DNA of 64,000 nt, from assembly GCA_900323505.1 (NCBI GenBank), contig OOIN01000032.1, positions 310,001-374,000 on the forward strand. The letters are read 5' to 3'. Position numbers and translations under genes: made by a program. The stretch's first letter is position 1. Every line of letters begins with the position of its first letter. This DNA is from Ustilago trichophora (lineage: Eukaryota; Basidiomycota; Ustilaginomycetes; Ustilaginales; Ustilaginaceae). Of this stretch, positions 21,582 to 32,222 are shown one piece after another. Below the pieces are notes generated by a model. That model worked only from the letters and a program-made list of their open reading frames with translations, was not told the DNA's origin and did not search any database.

Positions 21582-22252
21582 GACTGCGGCTACCAGATGA
21601 CAGATCCGTTTGTATACTATGCTGGACTTCTCAAATGCCTCCTTTGGCGACACCCTACTGAAAGTCGTTGCTACGATGACGGATTTCCGAGTGTTTCGGA
21701 ACTCTTCGCTTCGTCGGAGGGAGGATGGATCCCCGCAACAAGTGCAGTGCACGTAAACAATCAACTGGCCCGACGGGTGGCAGGGCTGCTGGCGATAGTT
21801 CTAGTGCGAAGAGGTTTCGAAATGGACTTCACACTGAATTGAATCGATGCAAAGAATCGTAATGGCAGTTGGTGTCGTCTGCAAGGATGTAGCAGATGAT
21901 GGTGGCGAAAGGCACAGATTCCACTGGCTCAGTTGAGGTTGCGGCTGTGATTATACAGATTCTGCGGCTCAGCCGATTGTGCCTGACTGCAGCCCTGCCT
22001 GTCTCTCAGCCGGACTATAGATATGTCGTGCGAGATTTTCTTGTCGCGTCTCTGAAGCCAATAGGCTCGGAATGCGGAAATGGGAACTTTGGCTGCAAAG
22101 TGCACGCGCGATTCTTTTGAATCAACACCTTCTTTTTGGATGCCTTCTTGTCGTGACACCCATCGGACCGCTGCTCGTACATTCTCTCTATCTTTCATCC
22201 TCTGCACCCAAGCTCAACGGCGCAAGGTTAGACCAGGTCTAGTATCGCAACC
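21582..22252. promoter_or_regulatory. Divergent promoter between TFIIB and NUP107
   Basis: A 671-bp region between two start codons pointing apart. A CCAAT box is present at 22058-22062 on the plus strand, about 190 bp from the NUP107 ATG. No other gene is seen. Confidence 0.6.
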
Positions 22253-24919
22253 ATGGCCGTCGCAACACCATCCAGCCGACATGACGCTGCTCAAGGCGTT
22301 GCCTCAACTTCCACACCTGGGCCAGCAGCTGCTGCACGCAATAGCGAATCGAGCTTCACTGCCTTTGCTCGGGTCTTGCAGGCATGCAAGGACCTCGAAA
22401 CCGCCAGCAGAATCGATCCGGACAACGGTACCGCCTTGCTATTTGCAGATGTCTGCTCTGGACTGGGCGAAGAAGCTCTCGATGACGCAGGCTACGTTGC
22501 TCGTCGTCAAGAGCAGAACCTCGAAGATGACGACAGGGAAGCATGGGAACTCGAACAAAACACCTGGAGGCTGGTACACATGCTCACCTCCGAAAGACTA
22601 CACCGAGCTGAGCGCAAAGCACAGTCGACATCAGGCGATCAAGATCAGGATGTTGTTCACGCGTACGAGACACCACTTGCAGCAATGCAGAGAATCTTTG
22701 AACGGGACGAGCAACTCAACGAGCTCCGAATCGTCCGCGAATGGCTGCAAGAGACACTGGCTCCAAAACACATCGTCGAAGTGCGCAAAGGATACCTCGC
22801 TTTCACAAAGAACCGAGTCCGCGCTGAGAAGCGTGCGAGTGTCGGTGGAGGACCCACATCCGGCGACGGACGCAGGCTGACGTTCGGCTCAGCTGCCAGC
22901 ACCAGCTTTGCTCCTAAGAACCGCGGGAAAGCCGTCAAAAGTCTCGACCCCGACGCTGTTTCGCGCGGCGAGGGTGGTCTCGAGCTGGAAGATGCCACAT
23001 ACGAAAAAGCTTTGCTACGAACCCTGTTCGAGTACGCGCGGGCAGGACGTTTGGATGCTGCCTTCGATTTATGCCACCAAACCGATCAGAGCTGGAGGGC
23101 AGCAACGCTTCGTGGCGCTATGCTCTACCACGATCCGATCGTGAGCCTCGATTTGCAAGATGTCGACCGCGTCGTAGGAAACCGCAACCGGTCTCTATGG
23201 AAGTCAGCATGCAAGAAGCTGGCTGCCAACCCCAACCTGGACGAATTCGAACGAGCATTGTATGGGTCGTTGGCAGGAGAGCTTCAATCGGTCGCCAATG
23301 TCAGTCAGAGCTGGGAAGAGTTCCTGTGGGCGCATGTCAACGCCAAGCTCGAAGGTGCCGTCGATGCCAAGCTGGACGAGAGGCACAGCTGGTGGAGCCA
23401 GGAAGCAGATGTCGAGCTCTTTGGTGATGGAGAGCATGGTGCCGTCAAACTTGCCCAGACCTCTTCGTCCATTTCTTCTACCAATGCAAATGCAGCTGGT
23501 GCTGGAGGGGCTGCAGGAGGGGCGTCGAAAGCAGAGGCGGAATTGGGGTCGCTCAACGGCGTATTCGACAAGCTCAGCCAAACACAATCCCACAGCATTC
23601 ACCTTCAGGCCAACAATCCATACCGCCTTGTTCAAAGAAGCGTCATCTCGAACAACTTGCCAGAGCTTTTCAACCGTTTCGCCGACAACCTGGGTGATAT
23701 GCAGGCAGCTTTGGAACCAGCCACCTTTGCACGACTGTTGCGTTTCTTTGCGCATCTGATCCTCTACCTTCGCCTGTTGTCCATCTCGCTGCCCGACTTT
23801 GCTTGCAACGCCATTCTATCCTGCTATGTTCAGGTTCTGGAGGCAGCGGGCGAGACTGACCTGGTGGCCATGTATGCCAGCTCGCTCGAGCCACAATCGG
23901 CAACGAGGAGCTACGCCAACTTCTTGCGCTCCATGGACGTCAACACTAGCCGCGATGCCAAAGCGCATGCATTGCGACAAGCCGAGGAGCACAATCTCGA
24001 CCTGGCAGCAGTTGCAAGATGCACAGTAGAGATCGTATTCGACGAGCTATTCCCCACCATCATGTCGGACTTTGACGAACCAACAGGCTTTGGTGGCGCC
24101 CTCAGGACACGAGCAGGTGCGGGCAAGTTGGACGCTCTCAAATTCGACGTGCGACAGGATGCAAACGAAGAGGCACTGGTCAAGGCGATCGACTGGCTCA
24201 CATTTGATCCATCGACGTACGCCGATGCCATCACGCAGTCCAACGCGCTCACCCGACTCTTCCTCTCAACAGGCCGACTGCATGCCGCCAAGTTGCTTCG
24301 TGACCGCATGCCAAGCGAGGTGCTATCGAGCGTCGACAGCCTCGCTATCTCGATGGACCAGAACATCGAGCGTTCGGCATGGGACACGTTCTTCACCGCG
24401 CTCGAGGCGCATGTCGCCTACAAACATTTCTGGACCACTCGACCCGCCGATGTGGTGCGACAGAACGATGCTGCCGGCCCTCGTTCAGGTGGCTTGTCCA
24501 AGCTGGAACGCATGAACTGGATCAAGGCACTCAATCAGGTCGTAGAACAGGCGCGCGATCTTGACCTGGTCTTGCTTCAGCGAGATTGGCTCAAGATCGC
24601 GCTCAACGGAACCGGCGGTGGACTGGAAACGGAGCGAAGAGCGCGCGAGCTGTTTGACATTCGACAGACTTACATTCCCGAGATCGTATTGCGACTGCAC
24701 GACATGCTGGTCGAATCTTCGAGCATCATCCCTGCCAACCTTAACATGGCCCTGCGCCTCTCGGAGATCGTGGCCGACGAGCGACACAAGATCTACCTCG
24801 AATTCATTCAGAGCAACTCACAGAATTTGCTTCAGGACTACTTGCTGCGCGTTCGTGAAGCTTCTTTGCTTCTACTCGACCACGGTGGCGACGTCTTTGA
24901 GAAGGCGACCGAGTCATAG
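22253..24919 (+). CDS. NUP84: Nuclear pore complex protein Nup107/Nup84
   Basis: This is the Nup107/Nup84 scaffold subunit of the Y-shaped (Nup84/Nup107-160) complex of the nuclear pore. The single 888-residue frame is almost entirely helical. Family signatures include WELEQNTWRLVHMLTSERL near residue 98, the conserved block LRTLFEYARAGRLDAAFDLC followed by SWRAATLRGAML near residues 257-290, and AGRHxxx-like helices to the end. The C-terminal part (about 660-888) contains the LTRLFLSTGRLHAAKLLRDR region. An Ala/Gly/Ser insertion lies near residues 400-425. There is no intron. The start ATG follows ATCGCAACC and gives a short disordered Ala/Ser/Pro-rich head. Length is between yeast Nup84 (726) and human Nup107 (925). 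Confidence 0.88.
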   Translation: MAVATPSSRHDAAQGVASTSTPGPAAAARNSESSFTAFARVLQACKDLETASRIDPDNGTALLFADVCSGLGEEALDDAGYVARRQEQNLEDDDREAWELEQNTWRLVHMLTSERLHRAERKAQSTSGDQDQDVVHAYETPLAAMQRIFERDEQLNELRIVREWLQETLAPKHIVEVRKGYLAFTKNRVRAEKRASVGGGPTSGDGRRLTFGSAASTSFAPKNRGKAVKSLDPDAVSRGEGGLELEDATYEKALLRTLFEYARAGRLDAAFDLCHQTDQSWRAATLRGAMLYHDPIVSLDLQDVDRVVGNRNRSLWKSACKKLAANPNLDEFERALYGSLAGELQSVANVSQSWEEFLWAHVNAKLEGAVDAKLDERHSWWSQEADVELFGDGEHGAVKLAQTSSSISSTNANAAGAGGAAGGASKAEAELGSLNGVFDKLSQTQSHSIHLQANNPYRLVQRSVISNNLPELFNRFADNLGDMQAALEPATFARLLRFFAHLILYLRLLSISLPDFACNAILSCYVQVLEAAGETDLVAMYASSLEPQSATRSYANFLRSMDVNTSRDAKAHALRQAEEHNLDLAAVARCTVEIVFDELFPTIMSDFDEPTGFGGALRTRAGAGKLDALKFDVRQDANEEALVKAIDWLTFDPSTYADAITQSNALTRLFLSTGRLHAAKLLRDRMPSEVLSSVDSLAISMDQNIERSAWDTFFTALEAHVAYKHFWTTRPADVVRQNDAAGPRSGGLSKLERMNWIKALNQVVEQARDLDLVLLQRDWLKIALNGTGGGLETERRARELFDIRQTYIPEIVLRLHDMLVESSSIIPANLNMALRLSEIVADERHKIYLEFIQSNSQNLLQDYLLRVREASLLLLDHGGDVFEKATES

Positions 24920-25918
24920 CGTTGCAGATGGATGTCAATCTACAGGACTCTTGGTTACTTGACACTAATACAGCAGCATTCATCTTGAGAAATTGATGTT
25001 CTCTACATTGTGATTGTGAAGCTCGCGTTGCCTTGAGATGGAAGAAAGGGGCATGACACGACCACCAAGACCTGCTGACCTTCTCTGATCGTTGCCAAGT
25101 CCAATAATCGTGAGGAAGGTCTTGGCTGTGCAAACATAGCTGTGATTGAAAAAAAGACGAGAGGAAGGTCTGGATTGCGCTTGGCCCTTGGCCCTTTTGG
25201 CTGTGCAGTGATGCTTGGCCTGTGCATGGGCTGGACTGGCTGACGGAAAGTTGTGATTTTTCTATTGTCAACTGTCACAGTCACGCACCGCTGCATGACG
25301 AGGTCAAAATTGACGTAATTTGAGTAATGCAAGCCAAAAAGAAAAGGAAAAGGCTAAAAAAAGTCGGACCCAAACTGCTGTCACTCCACAAAGCACAGCC
25401 GAGCTTCAGTCTTCGGCACGCTAAGGCTAGCGATAGAAACAAGATAGCTGTCTTTCCCTTGCAGAAAGGCCAGAATTTCGATTTGAGCTCCCGAAGAAAG
25501 TGTCCAGGCTAGCAACACTGCGCAATTGCTGTAAGTCAAGTCTAGGGCTCTGTGTTTCGCCGTTTGAGAAGAACGAGCTTTGAGGTTGTTTGGACCGGAT
25601 TAACCGACGTTGCAACAGAATGCACAGCTTGGACTGCGCCTCATGCACGACAAAGCATTCGATCCTCTGGATAGCACAGCCAAATGCTTGCTAGGCGCAC
25701 CATCTTCCCTTCTCCCAAACGACCACAACCCAAGCAAAGCTGCCAACCAGGGATTGATCTCGAGCCAGGCCCTACTCTCTTACTATCCTTCAACCAACTA
25801 TCCTTGCCGACAACAGGTCTTCCACATTGAACCAGCACCTAGCGACTAGGCTCACCCAGGAATCAAGCAAGCACAACACACGCCCCGCCGCGGCAATCGT
25901 GTCCAAGGCACAGCGGCC
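24920..25918. other. Intergenic region between NUP84 and tricalbin
   Basis: About 1 kb containing the NUP84 3' end and the tricalbin promoter and leader. Only small domain-free frames are present. Confidence 0.6.
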
Positions 25919-28900
25919 ATGTCAGACGCCGAGTCCTCTCCACGCAAGAGTTTGTCGGGCCGCCGACCCAGCTTCAGCTCCATTCGATCGCGTCTGCGCA
26001 AGCCAAGTCTCAAGAGCGGCAAAAGGGCATCCTTGGTCCAAGATGCCGACACTGAAACACTTTACGTCGACCACGACCAAGAACGAACAAAGCGCTTCTC
26101 ATCCGCTTCAGATCGATCCATTCCACCCGTCCCACCTCTTCCTGCACGCCCACTGAACAACAATTCTGAGGCCAACAACCTTGCCTACCTACAAGCAAGT
26201 CCGGCTCGATCAGGCTTCGACGCTCCCTCTTCCGCATCACCTACCGCAAACAAGCGTCACTCTGCCATCAGTACAGTATCGTCTGTCAAGCCTGATCAAC
26301 CAGCCGAGGGTGACGTCTCTGCCCTGGCTCAAACTTCTCTCGGTATGACCTTGGGCGCACACAAATCCGAGGCTGCCCTTCCAAGAGCAGCCAGCGCCTA
26401 CAATGCACAGAATGCCTTCAAAGAGACCATTCCCATGACGATGCTCTTCTTTGGAGGTACCGTCGTAGCAGCACTCGTCCTCGCCAGATTCAGCATCATA
26501 GCTGCTGCTCTCATTTCGGGTTGCAGTGGTCACATACTCTACAAGAAGCTCACCGAGAGGGGTGACGATGCAAAGTGGGCGCTCGAAATGGAAGCTGTAG
26601 CAAAGCGTGCTGCCCTTCCAGGTGCTGGCGAAGAATCGGTCGAGTGGCTCAACAAGGCGCTAGCAACCGCCTGGCCTCTCATCAATGCCGACTACTTTGC
26701 TCCTTTCGTTGATCTCCTGGAAGATAGTCTCATGACTCAGGTGCCCGGCGTGGTTCACAACGTAAGAGTCGAAGACATGGATCAGGGTGCCATCCCTTTG
26801 CGCGTAAAGAGCTTCCGCGTGCTTCCTTCCGACGACAGCGCTTTCCTCCAGGGCGCCGTCGCTCAGGCTCACAAAGACGCAGGTCACTCTGCTGCCGACG
26901 CCCCGTCCACCCACCACACCGACGGCGAGGATGATGATACCGGCGTCGATGTCGGTGACTACGTCAATCTCGAGGTCACCTTTGCCTACCGCGGAGCCGC
27001 TTCCAAGAAGGGTCTCTTCCGCTCCACCGCCAACACAAGTCGCGGACCACTCAATGCATCAGCTCCCGTAGCAGCCGGCGAAGAAAAGGAGCTAGACGCC
27101 GACTCGGAAGAGGACTTTGACCAACTCAAAGACGTGCCCACAGAGAGGATCCACATGCTGCTATACCTCAGTGTAGGTCTTCAGAAAATTGCCGCTGTCG
27201 ACATTCCTGTCTGGATCGAGATGGTCGGCATCGAAGGCAAGGCGCGTGTCCGCCTCCAAATGACGCCAGTGGCTCCTTTCGTCAAGCACGCTGCTATCAC
27301 CTTTGTCGGTGCTCCCAAGCTCGAGATCTCGGCCAAGCCCCTTGGCAAGAAGATGGTCATTGATGCCATGAACCTGCCTCTCATGTCTACCTACGTTCTG
27401 CATGCGGTCGAAGATGTCATCAAGGGCTTCATTGCACCTCTTTCCTACACCATCGATGTGGCTGCCCTGCTCGGTGCAGGCGATGGTCCTCAGGACGTCT
27501 ATTCGATCGGTGTCATCTGTTTCGTTCTCCACCAGGCAGATGGCCTCGCTGCCGCCGACTCCAATGGCCAGAGCGATCCCTTTGTGCAGGCCTCTTTTGC
27601 TCGAGCTGGCAAGCCCCTCTTCACGTCTCGAATCGTCCGCAAGAGGCGAGATGCCGTCTGGCAAGAGACCGGCTTCCTGTTGGTGTCTCCCGACGAGGTG
27701 CGAGACCACGACCGTTTGCGATTCACTGTATTCGATGCCGACCGCTTCTCAGCTGATGACCCGCTAGGCAAAGTTGAGATCTCGTTGCATCGCCTCATCC
27801 GCAAATTTCGCCCCGACGGCGAGGGACGTAGCACCAACTTGCTCGAGACGCGAACCGACCAGCTGCTACCCATGAGAAAGGGCGCCTCTGTCCAAGGCAC
27901 TCTCAAGTATAGCGTCGGCTTCTTTGGTCTCGCACATGCGCCTGGCACGGGACACACGCCGTCCCGACGCAAACTGCTTAAGGGTATCACAAGTGCGGCT
28001 GGCGACGACAGTGCTTCCATCGACTTGGTCTCCCCGGTTGGTGGCAAGAGCACAGCAGATGATGACAAGATGCTGCCCCCGCTTCCACGATCGGCAGCTT
28101 CACAAGTCGAGTCGACTGATGATTCCGACCTCAGCGCCTACATGACCGGCTTCGACAAGTTTGTTCACGGTCTCGGTCTGCCAATGGACGACGAGGTGCT
28201 TCGAAAGAGAAAGGTCCGCAAGGAGCGTGTCCAGAAACTGGCCACCATGATCGAAGGCGCAAAACAGGCGACCGTGCATCCTCCGACAGCAGAGCTTCCT
28301 TCAGGTATCCTCGCCTTCCACATCCACTCGATCACTGGTCTCGAGGTTCCCTCGACGCAAAAGTCGCTCGGTGGAGCCTCGAAGCGATTGTCGCAGAAGT
28401 CGAGGCATGGGCCTGCACCCACTGACGAGAGTCATGCAGAAGGTGGCTCTGGAGGCAAACTGCCCTCATCCTACGTGCAAGTCTTCCTCAACGACGAGGC
28501 CATCTTCCGCACCAGAACAAAGACGCTCAACCCTCGACCCTACATCAACGCTGGCAGCGAGCGCTTTATTGGAGACTGGACGACAGCCAGACTCGACTTT
28601 ACGGTACGCGATGCTCGTATGCGAGAAGGCGACGCTATTCTTGGTTGCGTCGGATTGCGTCTGGCCGACGTGTTGACGGAGAGCAGCCGATCGACCGGCT
28701 GGTACACCCTTACAGGGGGCCTGGGCTACGGCAAGATTCGCATCACACTGCTATTCCGTAGCGTCGAGCTTTCTGTCCCTCGTCCTCTGCGCGGATGGAA
28801 CGTGGGTATCGTCGAGGTGGCCAGTGTCAAGGTCACGGGCGTGCCCCAATCGCTGATTGACAAAAAGACGTGTCACCTCTCGCTCGAGACGGTGGGTGGC

Positions 28901-29929
28901 AAAACCAGTACTGATGATACTGAACCCGTGGAAGATTATGAGTCTGGCATGGGCAACGACGCGACTGTCAGCTACGACTTTGCGCTCAAGGATCCCATCC
29001 GCCTACCTGTTCGACAGAGATACCCAAACTCACTCTACCTCAGCTTGCGCACCGATTCACGTATGCCAGGCAAGACCCACAACCATGCCTGGGCGTTCGT
29101 GCCGCTCAACAGGATCTCGGACGAGATGCGAATCAAGCGTCGTCTGCGATTGTTTGAGACGTCGGACTGGGATAAAGTGGAGCAAGATGTGTTGCGTGCC
29201 ATCAGCGACCCAGAATTACTGCAAGGGAAAGAGGACACGCCCAAGTCGAAGTTGCTGCCTGTGCTCGAGGAGATTTGCCATAACGGTACGGCTTCGATTT
29301 CGGACGAGTCGCTCAAGGCTGCACAGCTGAACGCAGTCGGTTGGATCGAGATCGACATGATCTTCCATCGAGGCATCGCACCAGAGCACCGTTCGTGCAC
29401 AGCGGGGGACTCTGAGATGCGATTCGCATTCGAGACCTACATGACATTGCAGGATGCGGGTGAGCGAGCACGACCCCGATCGCTTGCGACCGACCGGCTG
29501 AGACAATCCAGCAAAGCCACACAAGATGGTTCGGGCGTCACTGCTAGCACGCCATCACGACCTCAAACACATCGTAGAATCTTGTCCAATGCCTCTGCAC
29601 GAGGCCTGGTTGTTGAAGAACCCGGCCAGCTCGAAGAAGATGCCGAAGCTGATGGCGATGACGACTCACTATACGCGCTGTCCTTAACAGAGACAGAACT
29701 GGACCGTCTGGCGGACGAAGAGGCCGACTCGGACAGTCCTGAGGGGCGTCGAGCTCGAGCGCGAGCGCTGCATCGACACGAACGCGGCGCTGCTCAGATC
29801 AAAGGCTTCCGCACACTTACCTGGATGAAGACCAACGCTGAAGATGGAATGGCCAAAGTGAAGCGACAGTTTGGAAAGCAGTCCAAGAGGATGGGCAAGA
29901 TGGAAGCTGAAGGCATCTCGCACTTTTGA
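25919..29929 (+). CDS. TCB1: Tricalbin: SMP- and C2-domain ER-plasma membrane tether
   Basis: A 1336-residue intronless protein of the tricalbin/extended-synaptotagmin family, which tethers ER to plasma membrane and transfers lipids. Residues 1-165 are basic, Ser-rich and disordered. A long hydrophobic hairpin is at about 172-200 (MTMLFFGGTVVAALVLA onward), as expected for ER insertion. The SMP lipid-transfer domain spans about 238-520, starting VEWLNKALATAWPLINADYF and including the family motif IPVWIEMVGIEGKARVRLQM. C2 domains follow near 525-650 (SDPFVQASFARAGKPLFTSR), 790-950 (SSYVQVFLNDEAIFRTRTKT) and probably 960-1140. An acidic insert is near 330-345 and a basic tail is at the end. The symbol is given by family; which yeast paralogue it matches best is not decided here. 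Confidence 0.9.
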   Translation: MSDAESSPRKSLSGRRPSFSSIRSRLRKPSLKSGKRASLVQDADTETLYVDHDQERTKRFSSASDRSIPPVPPLPARPLNNNSEANNLAYLQASPARSGFDAPSSASPTANKRHSAISTVSSVKPDQPAEGDVSALAQTSLGMTLGAHKSEAALPRAASAYNAQNAFKETIPMTMLFFGGTVVAALVLARFSIIAAALISGCSGHILYKKLTERGDDAKWALEMEAVAKRAALPGAGEESVEWLNKALATAWPLINADYFAPFVDLLEDSLMTQVPGVVHNVRVEDMDQGAIPLRVKSFRVLPSDDSAFLQGAVAQAHKDAGHSAADAPSTHHTDGEDDDTGVDVGDYVNLEVTFAYRGAASKKGLFRSTANTSRGPLNASAPVAAGEEKELDADSEEDFDQLKDVPTERIHMLLYLSVGLQKIAAVDIPVWIEMVGIEGKARVRLQMTPVAPFVKHAAITFVGAPKLEISAKPLGKKMVIDAMNLPLMSTYVLHAVEDVIKGFIAPLSYTIDVAALLGAGDGPQDVYSIGVICFVLHQADGLAAADSNGQSDPFVQASFARAGKPLFTSRIVRKRRDAVWQETGFLLVSPDEVRDHDRLRFTVFDADRFSADDPLGKVEISLHRLIRKFRPDGEGRSTNLLETRTDQLLPMRKGASVQGTLKYSVGFFGLAHAPGTGHTPSRRKLLKGITSAAGDDSASIDLVSPVGGKSTADDDKMLPPLPRSAASQVESTDDSDLSAYMTGFDKFVHGLGLPMDDEVLRKRKVRKERVQKLATMIEGAKQATVHPPTAELPSGILAFHIHSITGLEVPSTQKSLGGASKRLSQKSRHGPAPTDESHAEGGSGGKLPSSYVQVFLNDEAIFRTRTKTLNPRPYINAGSERFIGDWTTARLDFTVRDARMREGDAILGCVGLRLADVLTESSRSTGWYTLTGGLGYGKIRITLLFRSVELSVPRPLRGWNVGIVEVASVKVTGVPQSLIDKKTCHLSLETVGGKTSTDDTEPVEDYESGMGNDATVSYDFALKDPIRLPVRQRYPNSLYLSLRTDSRMPGKTHNHAWAFVPLNRISDEMRIKRRLRLFETSDWDKVEQDVLRAISDPELLQGKEDTPKSKLLPVLEEICHNGTASISDESLKAAQLNAVGWIEIDMIFHRGIAPEHRSCTAGDSEMRFAFETYMTLQDAGERARPRSLATDRLRQSSKATQDGSGVTASTPSRPQTHRRILSNASARGLVVEEPGQLEEDAEADGDDDSLYALSLTETELDRLADEEADSDSPEGRRARARALHRHERGAAQIKGFRTLTWMKTNAEDGMAKVKRQFGKQSKRMGKMEAEGISHF

Positions 29930-31127
29930 TGGAACGAAACAATATCGAGCCGCTGCTTGGAGATTCTTTCCCCCCCCCTTGTCTTTTTTGGAATGCATGA
30001 ATTGCAGGAAAGCTCACATGTGATGTCGTGTTTTTGGTGCGTCACCATCGGCTGTCTGTGTGTTCAAGCGTATATGGGTTGCGAAGTGAGCATAAAGTGC
30101 TTGAGGAAGGTATGTGTGTGAGGAAGGTACAGTATGTGGGTGGGGAGAATATCACCGGACCGTAGACTCCGGCGACTTGGGAACCCGATGAGATCGGGGA
30201 TTTGATTTTTAGCGAACGCAGAAAGCAGCGTGTGAGTCTTTTTGGGTTGGCATGGAGAGAAAGCCGAGAGTTTGTCGCCCCAACAGCGCAGACACACACA
30301 GGACTTTAAACTGGGCTGTAATCGATGATGATTCTCTTGCTCGCTGGCTGGGCGAGAAAATTCCAAAAAAAAATAATACCGATGTCATCGCTACACCGCA
30401 CACTCTAGTCGAATTTAGGATTCTCTTTCTCCTGCAAAATCAAGCGAGCACAGCACAGCACAGTCAAGCGGACCTGGTCCGGAGTTACTGTACAGTACAG
30501 AACATTACTGTACTGTACAGTACTCTCAATTCTCGCGCTCTGGCCACTTTGATCAAGAGACAAGACAGAAAATAGACCACAGCAGCAATACACGTTAGTG
30601 AGGTTGGGTGATTCAGGCCTGCAGCTCTATCTCACTCCTCTCTTTCCTTCCAAGTTCACTTCTCCACTCGACTCTACATCTCATCATCACCATCTCGCCC
30701 TTTTGCTCGATTCTATACTCGAGCCTTTCTCCTTTCGTCAAGCGTCAACAATTTTTCGCCTTGGGGTCAATAGCAATAGCTGAACGATCGTCACAGTGCG
30801 CGCCACCTTGCAGTTTTGGGTGTTTCTATCGACGCTTACTTGTCAGACGACACCCTTCAGACCGCCTGCTCAGAATTGTTGCTCGATTTTGGAATCTTCA
30901 CGAAAGGCGTCTTGCACACTTTTGCCATTTGGCTTGTCGTCCTACTTCAGCTATTCTGATTCTCTACCGGCATCCTACCGATTTCAAGAGGCAGCAAAAG
31001 GAAGCGCGATTCTACAGAAACAGCGCAATCGGTGCAGCTCGTCATTCCTTCGATAGGCTGCAGTCTTAGCATCTCAGTCGCCGACCCACATTCAATACGT
31101 TTCAATTCGTAAACACAGCCACCCATC
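29930..31127. other. Tricalbin 3' region and RPE1 promoter/leader
   Basis: About 1.2 kb with no supportable gene. From about 30600 on the plus strand is pyrimidine-rich and is probably the RPE1 leader. A (TACTG)-type palindromic tract lies at 30485-30525. Confidence 0.6.
30485..30525. repeat. Palindromic TACTG/CAGTA tract
   Basis: Two clusters of GTACAGTAC/GTACTGTAC separated by a few bases. It is located between tricalbin and RPE1. Confidence 0.9.
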
Positions 31128-32054
31128 ATGCCAGCGACCAAAATCGCTCCCTCGGTCCTTGCCTCGGATCTGGGCAATCTCAACTGCGAATGTCAACGAA
31201 TGATGGATTCCGGTGCCGATTGGCTTCACATGGACATTATGGACGGTCACTTCGTACCCAATATTGTCATGGGTGCTCCCGTCATCGCTTCCGTCTCCAA
31301 AGCGGTACCTAACATCTTCATGGACTGTCACATGATGGTCGCTGATCCTGGACGATGGGTCAAAGACATTTCTGAAGCCGGTGGAGCGTCGTATACTTTC
31401 CACCTCGAGGCAACAGACGATCCTATGGACGTGGTACGACAGATCAAAGCGACCAAGATGCGAGCTGCAGTAGCGATTAATCCTGGTACACCAGCTAGTG
31501 AGATTTCGGACGAATTGGGAAATGCGGTAGATATGATTCTGGTCATGACTGTCTGGCCTGGTGCAGGTGGGCAGAAATTCATGAAGGAATGTATGCCCAA
31601 AGTGGCCGAATTGCGTGCAAGATTCCCAGATCTCGATGTGGAAGTGGACGGAGGTGTAGGACCTAAAACCATTGATCGATGTGCAGATGCCGGAGCCAAC
31701 ATTATCGTTGCTGGAACGGCGATATTCAACCATCCTAGTCCTAAGGACGTCATTGCCTTTTTACGAAGCAGATGCGATGAAGCTCAAGAACGCATCAAAA
31801 AGGAACGCGAACGCATCGCACGTGGCGAACCCGTCGAACACGAGGTGAAACACTACGAAGACGGCAGAAAGAGCGGTTGGGGAAGTGGAGCAGTCACTCC
31901 ACTCTCATATCCAAGAGTCTACATGTCGGCCAGCAAAAGGGAAAAATTGAGAAGAGAATCCCAAGGTGCATTGGAACGTGGTGAAAGACCTTCGCTCAGT
32001 TCGTTGCAAGGTATGAGCGGTTTATCCATCACACCGGCTGTTGAAGGCAAGTGA
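31128..32054 (+). CDS. RPE1: Ribulose-phosphate 3-epimerase
   Basis: RPE interconverts ribulose 5-phosphate and xylulose 5-phosphate in the non-oxidative pentose phosphate pathway. The 308-residue frame has a complete TIM-barrel: IAPSVLASDL at the start, the metal-site segments DWLHMDIMDGHFVPN and FMDCHMMV, LVMTVWPGAGGQKFM, and DVEVDGGVGPKTI with AGTAIF. Two residues differ from the yeast and human signature VEPGFGGQ: Trp at 143 and Ala at 146. After about residue 230 there is a charged, partly disordered tail of some 75 residues that normal RPEs lack. The stop codon is TGA followed by CTA, and the in-frame extension adds ten residues ending Ala-Arg-Leu; see the next entry. There is no intron. 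Confidence 0.93.
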   Translation: MPATKIAPSVLASDLGNLNCECQRMMDSGADWLHMDIMDGHFVPNIVMGAPVIASVSKAVPNIFMDCHMMVADPGRWVKDISEAGGASYTFHLEATDDPMDVVRQIKATKMRAAVAINPGTPASEISDELGNAVDMILVMTVWPGAGGQKFMKECMPKVAELRARFPDLDVEVDGGVGPKTIDRCADAGANIIVAGTAIFNHPSPKDVIAFLRSRCDEAQERIKKERERIARGEPVEHEVKHYEDGRKSGWGSGAVTPLSYPRVYMSASKREKLRRESQGALERGERPSLSSLQGMSGLSITPAVEGK

Positions 32055-32087
32055 CTAGCTGAAGAGAAGTGGAAAGCTAGGCTCTGA
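32052..32087 (+). other. Predicted stop-codon readthrough extension with peroxisomal signal (PTS1)
   Basis: The RPE1 stop is TGA at 32052-32054, directly followed by CTA. The same frame stays open for ten codons (L A E E K W K A R L) to a second TGA at 32085-32087. TGA-CTA is the leaky termination context known to produce peroxisomal isoforms of metabolic enzymes, including phosphoglycerate kinase in Ustilago maydis. ARL fits the PTS1 consensus (small residue, basic residue, Leu), and basic residues precede it. What is seen is the sequence; the peroxisomal isoform is inferred. Confidence 0.75.
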
Positions 32088-32182
32088 AACAGAAGGCTGC
32101 GTAGGGTGATGATGGGTTTTAACGGACGGATATGGCTCGACTCTCTTCTTCAATCTTTTTTTTTTGTTTTTTTTTTGGCATT

Positions 32183-32219
<37 letters not shown>
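32183..32219. repeat. (CA)n microsatellite after a T-run
   Basis: About 18 AC units follow a T-rich run (32156-32176) downstream of RPE1. Confidence 0.95.
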
Positions 32220-32222
<3 letters not shown>

